The position numbers and the translations under genes were made by a program. A stretch of DNA of 64,000 nt, from positions 1-64,000 of the forward strand of contig JAJEKV010000563.1 of assembly GCA_021234155.1 (NCBI GenBank), read 5' to 3'. The notes under the pieces were generated by a model. The model was not told the DNA's origin and ran no database searches. It saw only the letters and a list, made by a program, of their open reading frames with translations. The DNA comes from Isoetes taiwanensis (lineage: Eukaryota > Streptophyta > Lycopodiopsida > Isoetales > Isoetaceae). Numbering within the stretch: the first letter of the stretch is position 1; each line of letters starts with the position of its first letter. Below are positions 24,648-35,030 of the stretch, piece after piece.

Positions 24648-25075
24648 TTCGTGGCAAACAATATAGACTTCTCGAAATTCTTGTTACCTCCTCTAGAAAG
24701 AGCGAGCTTTGCTCTGGCTCTCTTTTATAGTCTCTCTGTGTCAATGTTAGTTACTTTGCTAGGTTATATTACACAAAGAGGCTCAAAATGGGAGCCAGAG
24801 CAAAAATCGTTCATTCTAGAGGTAAAAAGTTATTTTATGCAAGTTGCTATGACGTCAGAGGTGAGAGCGTACCCTAATTTCAAGCCAAAGTGGTGCCTGG
24901 GCGTTGTCCATCTATATAGCGGCTGTTAGGCACCAAATCATGGAACATCCTAACTCCTGCTATTGATGGAGAATCACTATGACTTGAAATTAGAGGACGC
25001 GTCCCCTTCACAAACTGGTGGATCTTACAAGGAGGTAACAAGGTTTTTGAGTACTCTATTTTTATTGTGGCCACG
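24648..25075. repeat. Nested inverted-repeat (foldback) structure
   Basis: The outer arms are about 24648-24692 (ends cttgttacctcct) and 25028-25073 (starts aaggaggtaacaag). The inner arms are about 24862-24882 (ctaatttcaag) and 24985-25003 (cttgaaattag). A central hairpin has ggtgcct/aggcacc arms near 24892-24936. Inside the left half sits another hairpin: 24684-24741 pairs with 24771-24826 (cctctagaa...ttctagagg, about 52-bp arms, 29-bp loop). The right half lacks this inner hairpin, so it looks inserted. No coding potential is seen. Confidence 0.65.
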
Positions 25076-25172
25076 GATGATATTAGCCTAGTGGTTGCTT
25101 GCGATTCTGTGGGTTCATTAGAGATTAGTATCCTGTGAACTTGGTAATCATCAACAGTGGATCGTGCCTCTT

Positions 25173-25775
25173 GCGAGACTTCATCTCCATCGAAATCGGC
25201 TCGACCAATCGGTGGCTGTTTGGCCCCTTGGCATGCATAGATTACTTCTCATCAGCAAGATTCTTTAGCATGCGAAGGGGCAATCAGCAACGGAACTCAA
25301 GCCGGTTTCGATGAGGGGTGAAGTCTCTTAAGTGGTCCAGGTCGAGTGTTGATTGCAGAGTGACACATGCTCTCGATGCTTGCACTCAGGTCTTTGGGCG
25401 TAACTCCGGTACGCCAAATTGGCATTTGAATGCCATCGGGATTGTGTATCTGTACCTCCATTCCTTTGGGCGGCACCTGCCATGTAAACCCATTAGGTAT
25501 GTAGAGCATGTGTCACCCAAAGGAATGGAGTACAGAATATACAATCCTGATGGCATTCAAATGCCAATTTGGCTTACCGGAGATACGCCTCACCTATCCA
25601 GTGGTTGGGAGGATGTGGATCATGTACCTTGTGAACCTTCTGATGGATCAGATTCGTCCCAGCTGGTCCGTGGCTGTTTGGCCCCTTGGCATGGCGTAGA
25701 TTACTTCTCATCAGCAAGATTCTGTGGCATGCGAAGAGGCAAGCAGCAACGGAAGTCGAGACGGGTCTGATCCGA
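25173..25775. repeat. Palindromes within a pair of direct repeats
   Basis: Direct repeats of about 105 bp (ggctgtttggccccttggca...) occur at about 25215-25320 and 25670-25775. Between them, 25399-25470 and 25514-25588 form a strong inverted repeat (about 73-bp arms, 43-bp spacer, cores gccaaattggcatttgaatg and its complement). Another inverted pair is 25173-25202 and 25298-25327 (gagacttcat...cgaaatcggc). Together with the structure at 24.65 kb this makes a 1.1-kb island of foldback DNA. Possible readings are decayed MITEs inserted in each other or hairpin-RNA precursors. Confidence 0.65.
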
Positions 25776-25799
25776 GGAGGGTTCTCAAGGCACTAAGTT

Positions 25800-26149
25800 C
25801 GACGGAGGTAAGGGACGAGAGAGAGTTATATATATGTCGGGTAATCTAGCAAATCTAGTTGCATGGTTGTTCTTTAGCAGTTTTTTGCAGAGGATTTTTT
25901 TTTTTTAATGGAATTTTTTTAATTGACCATATAATGTTTTCTCCTCTCTATCTATTTCTTTTCTTTTCTGCTTTCTTTCTCTCTTTTTGTACATATGCTT
26001 CGTTAAAAAGAAAAACTACTGCTGGAAAAGCAAACACTACTCCAATATTAGCTTCCTGTCAAACCATGAGATAGCATTGGGATTAGCGAGTTATTCTATC
26101 CAGCAAAAAAGAGGAGGAGAATATGTGGTATGTTTCTAAACTATAATCA
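25800..26149. other. Spacer
   Basis: T-rich sequence with a CT-rich tract at about 25940-25990. No feature is recognised. Confidence 0.4.
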
Positions 26150-26370
26150 CATTACCTTCAGTGGTAACACACTAGGTCTAGCAACTATAGGTCTCGAGTT
26201 CGAGCCTGCCCAGAATCGCACTATGAACTGTTGGGTGTCAAAACCCACAGACACAATGTAAAGTGGTTGGGGGAAGGGCCCAACCAAGCAATGTAGTGTG
26301 GTGTGTGGTCACATGTCCAGTTGGATGCTGCCTAGTGGCGTGACGTTAAAATACTATCTATCTATCTTCA
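26150..26370 (+). mobile_element. tRNA-derived SINE-like element
   Basis: A pol III A-box-like word (tggtaacacactagg, 26162-26176) is followed after 34 bases by a B box (gagttcgagcc, 26196-26206), the internal promoter layout of tRNA-derived SINEs. An unrelated body of about 150 bp follows. The element ends in a short (ctat)n tail (26354-26368), a tail type known in some plant SINEs. Target-site duplications were not clear, so the boundaries are estimates. Confidence 0.6.
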
Positions 26371-26768
26371 ACAAATTTATTATGCGAGTTTGATGGAGCC
26401 AACCGGAACAAAATTGAAACAAAAGCAAGTTCATTTCAAGCTTTTGTCCTCCATTAACAAAGCATTATCCTTTAAGCAAGCTACTTCAAATACATCTAAT
26501 TTAATATTGTTATTTAAGTGCTTGACCATTGAATTTGAAGCCCTTTGCACATTATTATGTATTATAAACTCTTACATTTCTATCTCTGTCAAAGGAACCC
26601 CTCCCCCTCCCTCTCCTCGCATTTACCCTTTTTTGTTCCCTTTCCATATATTTGCTCATGATTCCTTCCTATATATTTAGATGCCCACCTTTTAATAGAT
26701 GCATAGCTATTTTAGATAAAAAGTCTCCCTATCCTTAGCTCTTATCACAGCAGCAGTATACAATGTTT
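26371..26768. other. Spacer
   Basis: No gene or repeat is recognised. The C-rich tract near 26597-26622 is only low complexity. Confidence 0.35.
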
Positions 26769-27327
26769 TTAAGAATATAGAGGGGTAGCCGACCATAGGA
26801 ACAATACCGGACTACCCCATAAAAGGAAATGTGCACATGCAATATAGAAGGGTAATGGCGACAATTTCTCATCGGGATAAAAAACCCCGCCCTTTCGGGT
26901 TTTCGAGGAAAACCCTAACGAGAAATGGTCGCCAACAACCTTGAATGTATTGCCTGGAAAACCGAAGGAGATGGGTTGATGGCGAACACAGATATAGCAG
27001 GACCCCAGAAAATGGCGAAATCCTTGAATGTATGGCGTGGAGAACCGAAGGCGGTGGATTGATGGCGAACACAAATATAGCAGAACCCCAGAAGACGGCG
27101 GAATCCTGCAAGCAACACAAAGAACCCCGAAAAAATACCCGTGAATGGTTATGATGCCGATGAAAAGAAAACATGATAATAGCAACACCCCAAGGTGGAG
27201 AACAACAAAGAGTGTATGAACAAGAAACTGAAAAAGACGCATGCCCCCTCGCAGCAGGGCGGGAAGGGAGGGAAGCAACGAGAATAGAAGAAGAGCTGCT
27301 GTGAGAAGACACCGATAACCGGTCCAA
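26769..27327 (-). other. Possible transcript body with 83-bp duplication
   Basis: Two overlapping minus-strand frames (27327-26869, 152 codons; 27278-26769, 169 codons) follow a good promoter (next entry). Neither resembles a known protein, and Ser, Phe and Leu dominate. An 83-bp unit is duplicated in tandem (ccttgaatgtat starts at 26939 and 27022), which duplicates part of both frames. The region may be an untranslated leader, a non-coding transcript or a decayed first exon. I do not claim a protein. Confidence 0.3.
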
Positions 27328-27334
27328 AAGAGGA

Positions 27335-27430
27335 AATGACCTTATATAGTAGCTCGTCCCTCCCCAGAATGGCGATCCGATGGCTCGGATCGATGCTATT
27401 ATATCCGATAGGGATGCCCACGTGGCAACA
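27335..27430 (-). promoter_or_regulatory. Minus-strand promoter: G-box/ABRE and TATA
   Basis: On the minus strand a TATA box (CTATATAAGG) lies at about 27341-27350. About 70 bases upstream is CCACGTGG (27418-27425), a perfect palindromic G-box; plus-strand GTGGCA extends it to the ABRE core ACGTGGC. The spacing fits a plant class II promoter firing leftward, with a start site near 27310. This could serve the unresolved transcript body to its left or be an LTR fragment. Confidence 0.5.
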
Positions 27431-27439
27431 AGCCATGTC

Positions 27440-28480
27440 TTCTAAAGTCACGTATGTTTTTCCCAGATTTTTTTTTTCAGTGGAAGAGAAAAATGAAAAA
27501 TAGCTATCCGGAAAAATGAAAAATAGCTATGCATCGTCTTGCGCCAGATAGATAATCGTGCAGTTTGCCTCGCTGTTTTAGCCATCTGTCACAAGTTTGT
27601 GGCATATCTGAATGGCGGCAAATGCTTGTGTGGATTATGTGGTTGTATCGATTGCTTCCAAGGCAAGAAAAGAAATCAAAATATGTGGGCAGTGCGGCAT
27701 CGGCTATCTGTCAGTAAATTGTGACGTGTGTGAATTTATAGACAGGTGTGAGGATCCCAGATAGCCAGAACATGGTTGAATGAGCTGTATGTTGTTTACT
27801 TCTTCATATAAATATGAAGAGCTGCTCTTCGTTATTTGTCATCTGCTCATTTGATTAAATATGTTATCTATTCGATGCAAAAAATATGATATCTGTTCTG
27901 CATAGAGTGCACAAGTCTAAGCTTGTGCATAATTTGTGCTTCAACAACGGGATTAGATAGAATAGAGAGATTGCTTCTATATCTCAGCAGAGAAGCCCTC
28001 TCTATATAGTTCAGCAGATAAGCTCTGAACATGTTAGCCATAATGCAAGACATTGGTGGCTGCTCTTTAATTCTAACTCTGGATAATGCAAGGTGTCACT
28101 GGCTTCCCGTTAATTCTAACTAAGGAAAAATGATTGATTACATGGAAGTGCATGTTCACAATCGCCGAGAACGTTGTCTGCTGCATCTCCTGACCATGAT
28201 AATCGCATGATTGATACCCTGCTTGTGGCCTGACACCCTGATAATCCATTAACCCAAGCCTGACCTTTTCCCATGCTACTCAAATCTATTGAAACTGGAT
28301 CTGAACAAGCCTAGCTTACAAACAGTCATAGCACATTATAAATATAACACATCATCATTCTATTCTAGCAGCCGACTGTGCCCATTCTTAATGCTGATCT
28401 ATCCTACGCCAACTGTATTTGCAAGTCTATGTAGATAATGACCTGAACCATGGGCTTATGCAGGAAGACCTTGCTTGCAC
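27440..28480. other. AT-rich spacer
   Basis: A 23-bp-period duplication (gaaaaatgaaaaatagctat) is at 27488-27530. No gene is seen in the rest; frames are short and domain-free. Confidence 0.4.
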
Positions 28481-28482
28481 TT

Positions 28483-28931
28483 GAATATGTAGCAAAATAA
28501 CAGGGGGTTCCAGGGGGATCTGACATGGATGTAAAAAAAACAATTACTGAAACCATAGACTATATATCCCTAAAACAATTGAATGGGTTGTTATAAAAGA
28601 AAAAACATACATTCAAGATAAAAAATAATCACATTAGCTCACTTGATATATTGGTTAAAGTAGTCTTATTAGAACATTGAGTTATTTTGTTAGAGGTTCG
28701 AGCTCCCGTATTTCATATTCTAAAATCTTAGGCAAAGCCGTATAGAGGTTCGATATTCCCTCAAAACCTTAGGCGAAATCGTAGTGCATATTTTAAAATC
28801 ATAGGTGCCTCCAATCATAAATGACTATAAGTGAAATGAGAGGTGCCCAGAGGCCTGAACATACGATCTGGGTCGTAGGATCGACGAATCCGACGGTGCA
28901 CTTCGCTTAGAATATGTAGCAAAATAACAGG
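28483..28931 (+). mobile_element. SINE-like insertion flanked by 22-bp direct repeats
   Basis: The word gaatatgtagcaaaataaca plus gg occurs at 28483-28504 and exactly again at 28910-28931, enclosing 405 bp. Inside, a tRNA-like A box (ttagctcacttg near 28634-28645) and B box (gaggttcgagctccc, 28692-28706) lie 58 bases apart, as in tRNAs with a long variable arm. A second weaker B-box-like word (agaggttcgatattccc) is at about 28744-28760. The flanking repeats are long for a SINE target duplication but perfect, so the insertion is probably fairly young. The stretch 28505-28625 before the A box is unexplained. Confidence 0.65.
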
Positions 28932-29034
28932 AATAAGAGTACTTTGGATGTGTTATAATGCAATCCACAAAGAGCCACCAACATCATATTTGGTCTAAGT
29001 TTAGACTGCTAATCTGAATTACATGAGCACAAAG
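28932..29034. other. Probable 3' untranslated region
   Basis: Short stretch left of the stop codon of the minus-strand gene ending at 29035. No distinct polyadenylation signal was fixed. Confidence 0.3.
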
Positions 29035-29526
29035 TTACACTTCAAAATGAATAACTACCCCATAAACAGGCAGACCAGAAATAAAAGGACACTTTCGTTT
29101 GGCTGCTTCTTCAAAGTCATAAAGACATCTTTCATTATCACTACGAGCTGTTGGATCAAAGTTTGTAGCATTAGGATCTATATAACCCTCAGACATTGGA
29201 ATATGAACTTCTCTGGCAGCACTCCCTGTGCAACAGATTCTCGCATCAATAGTTGCATCTGAGGAAAAAAAAATTGAACAAATATGTGGTTTGAAAATGT
29301 GTTGAAAGCTGTCTTAAAGCTGTCTTACCATAGAAATTTTCGTATGAAGTGGCATCTTCATTGGCTCCTTCAAGGGCGGCCTTTGACATGTATTGCCTGC
29401 CAGTTGCACCCTCCTCACATTTTCCTGCTCTGCCACAAGCAAGTTGCCATATTCTATTCTGCCTGCCAATAGCAACTTGGCTATTGTCATATGGGAATTT
29501 TCGAATATTGGAGGTCCTTCTTTGGA
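29035..29526 (-). CDS. 3' part of unidentified gene, two exons
   Basis: Two minus-strand exons join in frame. Exon A runs from about 29526 to 29329 and ends CTATG|GTAAGA. A 70-base intron (29259-29328) ends TTTTTTCCTCAG. Exon B (29258-29035) gives 73 more codons and a TAA stop. The join reads ...TSYENFYG-DATIDARICC... without a stop. Protein features: CGRAGKCEEG, a Cys pair (RICC), and DPNATNFDPTARSDNERC, which resembles the short Ca-binding-like D-P-x-A-x-N-(Y/F)-x-P-x-A...C motif seen in some secreted proteins. The tail is LPVYGVVIHFEV. I do not recognise the family. The 5' exons are not found: an in-frame TAA lies just upstream of exon A, so the acceptor near 29526 is uncertain. Upstream exons may lie further right, or the gene may be truncated. 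Confidence 0.5.
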
Positions 29527-29539
29527 ATTCACTAGCTTA

Positions 29540-31200
29540 GATTAAATATGTTATCCATTTGATACAAAAAAATGTTATCTGTTTTGCATATAGTTCAACA
29601 ACGGGTAGAGAAACTAAATGAAAAGAATCCAAGGGTTTTTAGATCAAGTATCTTATCTTCACATAGCGGAAAAAGCACAAACATAGTAGATTAGAGATAA
29701 CTCCACGTAGCGTTACAAGCACAAACAACATAGTGGATTAGAGATAACTAAAAACGGGAGCTGGGAGCTGGACAATTATTAGTAAGGATCTTATTACATT
29801 AAAAAAATAAAAAACTATATTGTAGCGCATAAGTTGAAGATGTATTATTGCAACAAAGATTGATATCCCTTTGCATATCTTTGCATATTTGTGAGTCTTT
29901 GCATAACGTAGGCAAGGTGCAAGCATTGCGTTCTCCACTAGCATCAATACAAGGGTATATTATAAATTTTCCTGGTCATCAGATCATAAAACATCCCCAA
30001 GAATATTCCATGAGCATCCATATAACCCATCCCTTCAAATTCAAGATGGGGTCAAACAACTCCATGTTGACTATTTACAAGGGATGTGTAAAGGCCCTCA
30101 ATCCAATGGTAATCTCATCTCCACAATTTGAATTTCCCTGAAACAAATACTGTACAACAAATAGAATCCCTGAAGACCAAGGGAGCTTGGGGAATTGAAC
30201 CCCGAATGGAATCCAATGCTTCCTACATACCCAGAATATCATCAACACTATGCAAGACGCTCTGCGAATAAAAATGTTAAAATATGCTCTTAGTGAATTC
30301 AAGTAGAACACCCTGTTGATGTTGGTGATACCTGTATGCTATACCACACCCTCTAAGCTTTCACAATCCTTATACACACAAATAAGTCCATGTCTGATAA
30401 TATGCTCACTCATAATTCAAAATCTTTTAAAGCAATAAACTTGCAAATTCCTAAAAATGGATATGCTTGAACAAAAGCTGACCAATTTCCAATAGTCACA
30501 GTTATATATGTAACTGGTTTGGAAAACAATATATATTGTTTGCCAGAGTGTAGCATCTATAATGCAGGCTGGTTCATAATGCAAGTTGGTACATGAATCA
30601 ACAAAGTTACTACCATATCTAGAAGGACTCTAAATGCATATTTTGCTTAGCTTTAGATCATTATAAATAGACGAAAGTAAACATGTCCCCCGAAAAAAAG
30701 TCGTTCTAGTAGAAAATTAGCATTTTTTGATGTTTAAGTAAACGAGCAGAGATAAATTGTTTGCCATTTGTACTCTATTTGTGTGTCATAAACTTGCAAG
30801 GTTTACGTGTGCTCGTTGACACCATTGGAAATTTTTTTATGAGGGGGGATTTTATTTGGAGGGCTTTTTTGGAGATGGCTTAGAGGGTTTCACATGAGAA
30901 TATTCTTTAGAATATTTTGTTGTGGCATGTTGCACCATTCGCCATTTTTTTTCATGTAGCAAAATTCACTATTTTATTTCTAACATATTGTAATTTGCAT
31001 TCATCTAGTGAACATGTGTAGTATGAAAGTTATAACATATACCATAATGAACTCATTATGAGTCAACATATAGCGAAATCAAAATAATTTCAATAATATA
31101 TGTATTGCATACACTCATTGATATATGCACTGTACGTTAGAAACCACACTAATAACTATTAGAAATTGATATGGAAAAGTTTATACAAAAAATTGTCGCT
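29540..31200. other. Spacer or intron sequence
   Basis: No clear gene is seen. Short minus-strand stretches with splice-like ends occur at about 30232-30262 (tattcgcag|agcgtc... |gtatgt) and 30080-30143 (tttcag|ggaaattc...), but they do not join in one frame with the exons at 29 kb. The rest is AT-rich. Confidence 0.35.
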
Positions 31201-31205
31201 CTTCC

Positions 31206-32609
31206 TCAGGCAAGGACCCTATGTAGAACATCCTCTGTCAATATAGGTTGAATGATTTCCAAGAAAAACCTAGCATCATGGTTTAGGACTTTCACAAATA
31301 TGTACATCAGATATTTGCATGGAATATATATCCTTTTCAGTTCTCTACCCATGAAATCTGGGCATGTGCAGGTGGGATGCTTGCATACCCTCACTGTATA
31401 AGTTTCATCTGGTCGACGCACCTGGTACTCAACATCCCTATGGTCGATATTGACCTTTATACACTCAATATCACACTCGAGTTGTAAAGCTTGATTAAGC
31501 TTGGTTTCAACTTCTACACAAAGCTTCCCTCGTCTGTTCATGCACTTCCCAAAACGTTCCATGAAGCGGGTAGAGCTGTTAACATTAGAAGAATTCACAC
31601 TATGTGACCTCTCTCCCATTTGCTTTCCTTTGTCCAGTGAAGCATGGTGCAATAGTAGATTCTGTACGAACTTTATTAATTTCAGCATTGCTTCTTCGAC
31701 CATTGGACTTGATTCTACCTTGACATTTTACTACCAGGCTTCGTTCTTCTGATCGCCCATTCCCCTGGCAGCAAATCATAATCATGTATAAGATATGTAG
31801 CATCATCAAAAATTATATTCTGTTTTATTGAAGCATCTACCCTAACTCTAGACCGAGTATGGGCCCTCTTGTCTGGATGATGACTACCAGAACCTACATC
31901 CTTGCTATATTATGTGCTATCTCTGGTCCTTTTTAGAATAGCCTGATTGTTTCCTCCTGAACCAGCATGAATGGGGCTTATTCCACTATGTAAAACTGCC
32001 GAGTTAACTGCGCTGACATAAGCAGACGGAGTAACATTTCTAGTCATTGGAGTGCCCATTCTGCGCATTAAGATATCCATCCCTGGACCTATTTCAACAA
32101 AATTGTGTCCTCTATATGCTTTGCACTTTGCACTTTGCAGCACAGCTTCTGCCAGATCGTACAAGCATGCATCGTACAAGGATAATTTATTCACATACCC
32201 TCTTGATGCGAGCCAACTAGCATCCACAGATTCTGATAGATTGGTGTTAGAGATTTGAGCTGCAGTTGCTAGATTCATTCCATCCTCCATAAAGTTGCCC
32301 CATCTGCTCACTCTTTGATGCCACTATACCAGACATGAGCCTAAGGAACTTATGTCTGAAGGGCTAGTTTTTCCAAGCCACCAATTGACAATATTTTGAA
32401 AAGCAACTTCAGCGCCTTCCGCAGTGGGCGCTGATCTCCATGCCCTGCACAAATTTAGATGCTCTTATCTATGCTCTTATGAAATGTACTTATTTGTATG
32501 TCATTGAAGACATTGTTCCCAATGGAACTTACAACCACGTTCCTTTCCTTCCATGGGCTGACCATCATTGAAACAACCCGAGTTGCAATCCAATTAGCCT
32601 GAGCTTCGT
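31206..32609 (-). pseudogene. SWIM zinc-finger protein relic
   Basis: The minus strand has a splice-like exon at 32609-32533 (starts DEAQANWIATRVVS, donor GTT|GTAAGT). An 88-base intron and an exon from 32444 follow (WRSAPTAEGAEVAF...NWWLGK). Then come 31910-32311 (SLYDACLYDLAEAVLQSA) and 31206-31703 with the domain itself, VCKHPTCTCPDFMGREL...IPCKYLMYIFVKVL. This is the SWIM pattern C-x-C...C-x-H found in plant MULE/FAR1 proteins and MEX-type E3 ligases. The final His is replaced by Tyr (TAT at 31311-31313, one base from CAT). Stops between blocks, a frame break after the intron and this lost ligand indicate a pseudogene. It could come from a Mutator-like transposase or a host gene; the N-terminal catalytic part is not visible. 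Confidence 0.6.
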
Positions 32610-32689
32610 CTGCAATCAATTAATTCCTTCAACGTGAATATTCATAATTAACAAACTGCACGCCTACAATTTCGTATGCTAATTACAAA

Positions 32690-32860
32690 TGTAATATTTT
32701 TTGCCCCTTTAGACCGTGTAAATGTTTTAGGAATGTTTTAGTAAATGTGTAGCCCCTATATTAATGTGTGAATGTGTAAGCCCTAAAAAACGTTTAAAAT
32801 GTGTAAATGTTTTAGGGACGTTTTAGAATTTAATGTTTTAGGGATCCTCTAAACCAATGC
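32690..32860. repeat. Degenerate GTGTAAATGTTTTAGG repeats
   Basis: The words gtgtaaatgttttaggaatg (about 32717), gtgtaaatgttttaggga (about 32801) and taatgttttaggga (about 32830) recur, with aatgtgtaagccc/aatgtgtagcccc between them. This is a short, decayed tandem array without coding content. Confidence 0.45.
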
Positions 32861-32867
32861 TTTTGAA

Positions 32868-33750
32868 ATGAACAATGCTTCTATGCTATTAATAACAATG
32901 AATAGTGATATACTTTGCCCAATTCGTTTTGGGTTGGGAAAGGGTTTTCTGGCAGTGGTTAGGACTATGATTTCAGTATCGTATTGTATGAAAAATGGTA
33001 TAATTTGCCATGTGAGAGGAGCTTGGATGGTTATTGCTATTTTGGGTGCTTGGCAACTCTCTTTTTCATGGATGTTTTCCCGAAGGCTCAACGCTCAATT
33101 GCAGATAAGGAAGGCCAACCAAATTTGGAAGGAAAATGTTTCTAATTTGGAACCCAGAATGCCNAGGTAAGCGGACCTGAGTTCTGTCATATCGATTAAG
33201 CCGATGATTTGCTGTAATTGGATTTGCATAATTGATCTACGTAATGGCATGAGGCACGGCAGAAGCGGTGGGCAACACATCGGATGTCGAGTGCTTTGCC
33301 TTGCCCTCTTTCCTGCCTGGCCAGAAAGCAGGAAGTGATTCGGGTCTTCAGGTAAGGAGGAAAGGGCAGATCTTCTGAGGCGCAAAATTTGGAGCAGTGG
33401 CGGCGAATCCAGCGACCAGGGCTACTGCCATTGAGCCCTGAAGAATGCCATGAAGTCTGAACTCTGTTTTCCAGGTCCGATTTGCCCTGAGGAATGTCGT
33501 GGTAGAGGGATTCAAGGCCAGCGGGATCTGTTCGATTTCAGAGGGTTTGGAGGCGGTGCCAGCCAGACTTTTGTTTGGTTTCTTTTTTCTCTTACTGTCT
33601 GTAGGAGGCCCTGTCATTCTGCACAGATCAGAGGATGTAGGCAAATCCGGCATGCTGCAAAGCTTTGGATCGCTGGTTCTTGGTAATTTGGGGTTCACCA
33701 TTGAATTTTTGAGCTATGCGAAGGCACACAATATGTAATTTCTTTCATTT
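32868..33750 (+). other. Candidate exons of an unknown membrane protein
   Basis: An open plus-strand frame from 32868 (ends near 33170, KENVSNLEPRM) stops at a strong donor (gccNAG|GTAAGC), where one base is undetermined (33164). A second open frame starts after a good acceptor (ctgttttccag, ending near 33477), reads VRFALRNVVVEGFKASGICS, has a hydrophobic segment LLFGFFFLLLSVGG, and ends in TAA near 33738. The opposite strand is also open over 33348-33701 (RLHGILQGSMAVALVAGFAA), so strand and reality are not settled. I do not recognise either reading. The poly-hydrophobic segment would make it a membrane protein. Confidence 0.3.
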
Positions 33751-34043
33751 AATGATATTGTGGTTTTGGACCATTGAGGTCAAGGTGCACCATTGGAAAA
33801 GTTTGTCTGGCTTTTGTTGTAAATGATGTGGGCCATCGATCTGGTACAATGCCAGGAATATTTCCCACATCGATGGCACGCAATAAAAGATGACCTGAAC
33901 GCCATTAATACAATGGAATAACCCTTTATACAACACATAATACTTTTTGGAACAGTTTCTATGCTATTAGTCCGCCCCGAACAGGTTCTACGCTAGTAGT
34001 CCATCCCGAAACAGTCATTGCATCTGAAAAAACATCTGCGTCT

Positions 34044-34856
34044 GGAGGATCCAACAGAACCAGTGCGGCAGCGCACCTCCTCCAGAAAGGTAAGTTCTCA
34101 AAGGAGTTCTCATTTGAAAAACAAGGTACATTTTAGGGAAGGTGCGGCACCGCTCTTCAAAGAATTCGGACGGGTGACTTCACAATGCTGCTAATTGTTT
34201 TGCTGTATTCCAATTCATAGTGGCGTTCTTACTTGAGTTATTACTCCAGCTTCATTCAGACACCAGGCTTACCTTCAGACACCAGGCTACAGACCCAGTG
34301 CGGCGGCGCACCTCCTCTAGAAAGGTAAAAATAGTTTGTTTATTCTTGTGTAATCAAGTCCTCGACTTAGTTTTTCATGCTGCAAGTTCTCGACTTAGTT
34401 TGTAATTTCTAGCATCATCAGACTTTGGCCTTGGACACCGGCCTATAGACCCAATGCGGCGGCGCACCTCCTCCAGAAAGGTAAGTTCTCATTAAGCATT
34501 TGTGATCTCACTAAGAATTTGAGGCATAGTAGTTCTCATTTGAAGCATTGTATTCCTCATTTATTTGCAGTTCCCATTCGTAGTTCTCATTAAACATTTG
34601 TGGTCTCATTAAGAATTTAAAGCATTCTAGTTCTGGTTACCAAGATATATCCAGCATTTTTTACTGCTGCTGCAATTTCAGTACTCTCATACTTGCAACG
34701 ATGAGGGTCTTCCATTGCTCATATTTTTAATAACAAGACTCTATTTCCATATGACTTTGAGTTGACTGGGAAATTTTATTTGGAGGATCCAGGCCCTCGC
34801 TTACTTTCAGACACCAGGTTACAGACCCAGTGCGGTGGCACACCTCCTCCAGAAAT
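34044..34856 (+). repeat. Four copies of a 46-bp mini-exon-like module
   Basis: Copies lie at about 34044-34089, 34279-34324, 34435-34480 and 34811-34856. Core: cagtgcggcggcgcacctcc followed by tccagaaag. Three copies are followed directly by gtaagt or gtaaaa, a strong splice donor; the fourth has lost it (agaaatatgg). All four have AG just before the core (acag|acccagtg or its variants). Copies 2-4 share acaccaggctacaga (copy 3 acaccggcctataga) upstream. The intervening sequence is unrelated except for a 97-bp-period duplication (gttctcattaagcatttgtg at about 34485 and 34582). Confidence 0.7.
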
Positions 34857-35030
34857 ATGGATAACAATACAATTGCTTATAGATCTTGAGCAGATTGCTG
34901 GCCCTCTTTCTGTTTCAAATATGCAGTAAAAGAGGCAAGTAATCAGGTACTCTTACAGGTATTCAACTAGTGAGATGGTCCCTTCTTCCCAAAAAAACAC
35001 CTTTCCTTTCTGTACTTTATGTTCCTTGCT

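Noticed and set aside
24684-24826. Rho-independent-type terminator hairpin
   Set aside because: The sequence is eukaryotic; the long-arm hairpin belongs to the foldback island.
26157-26210. Functional tRNA gene
   Set aside because: The A and B boxes are present, but no acceptor stem or anticodon stem can be paired, and the sequence continues as a SINE body with a CTAT tail.
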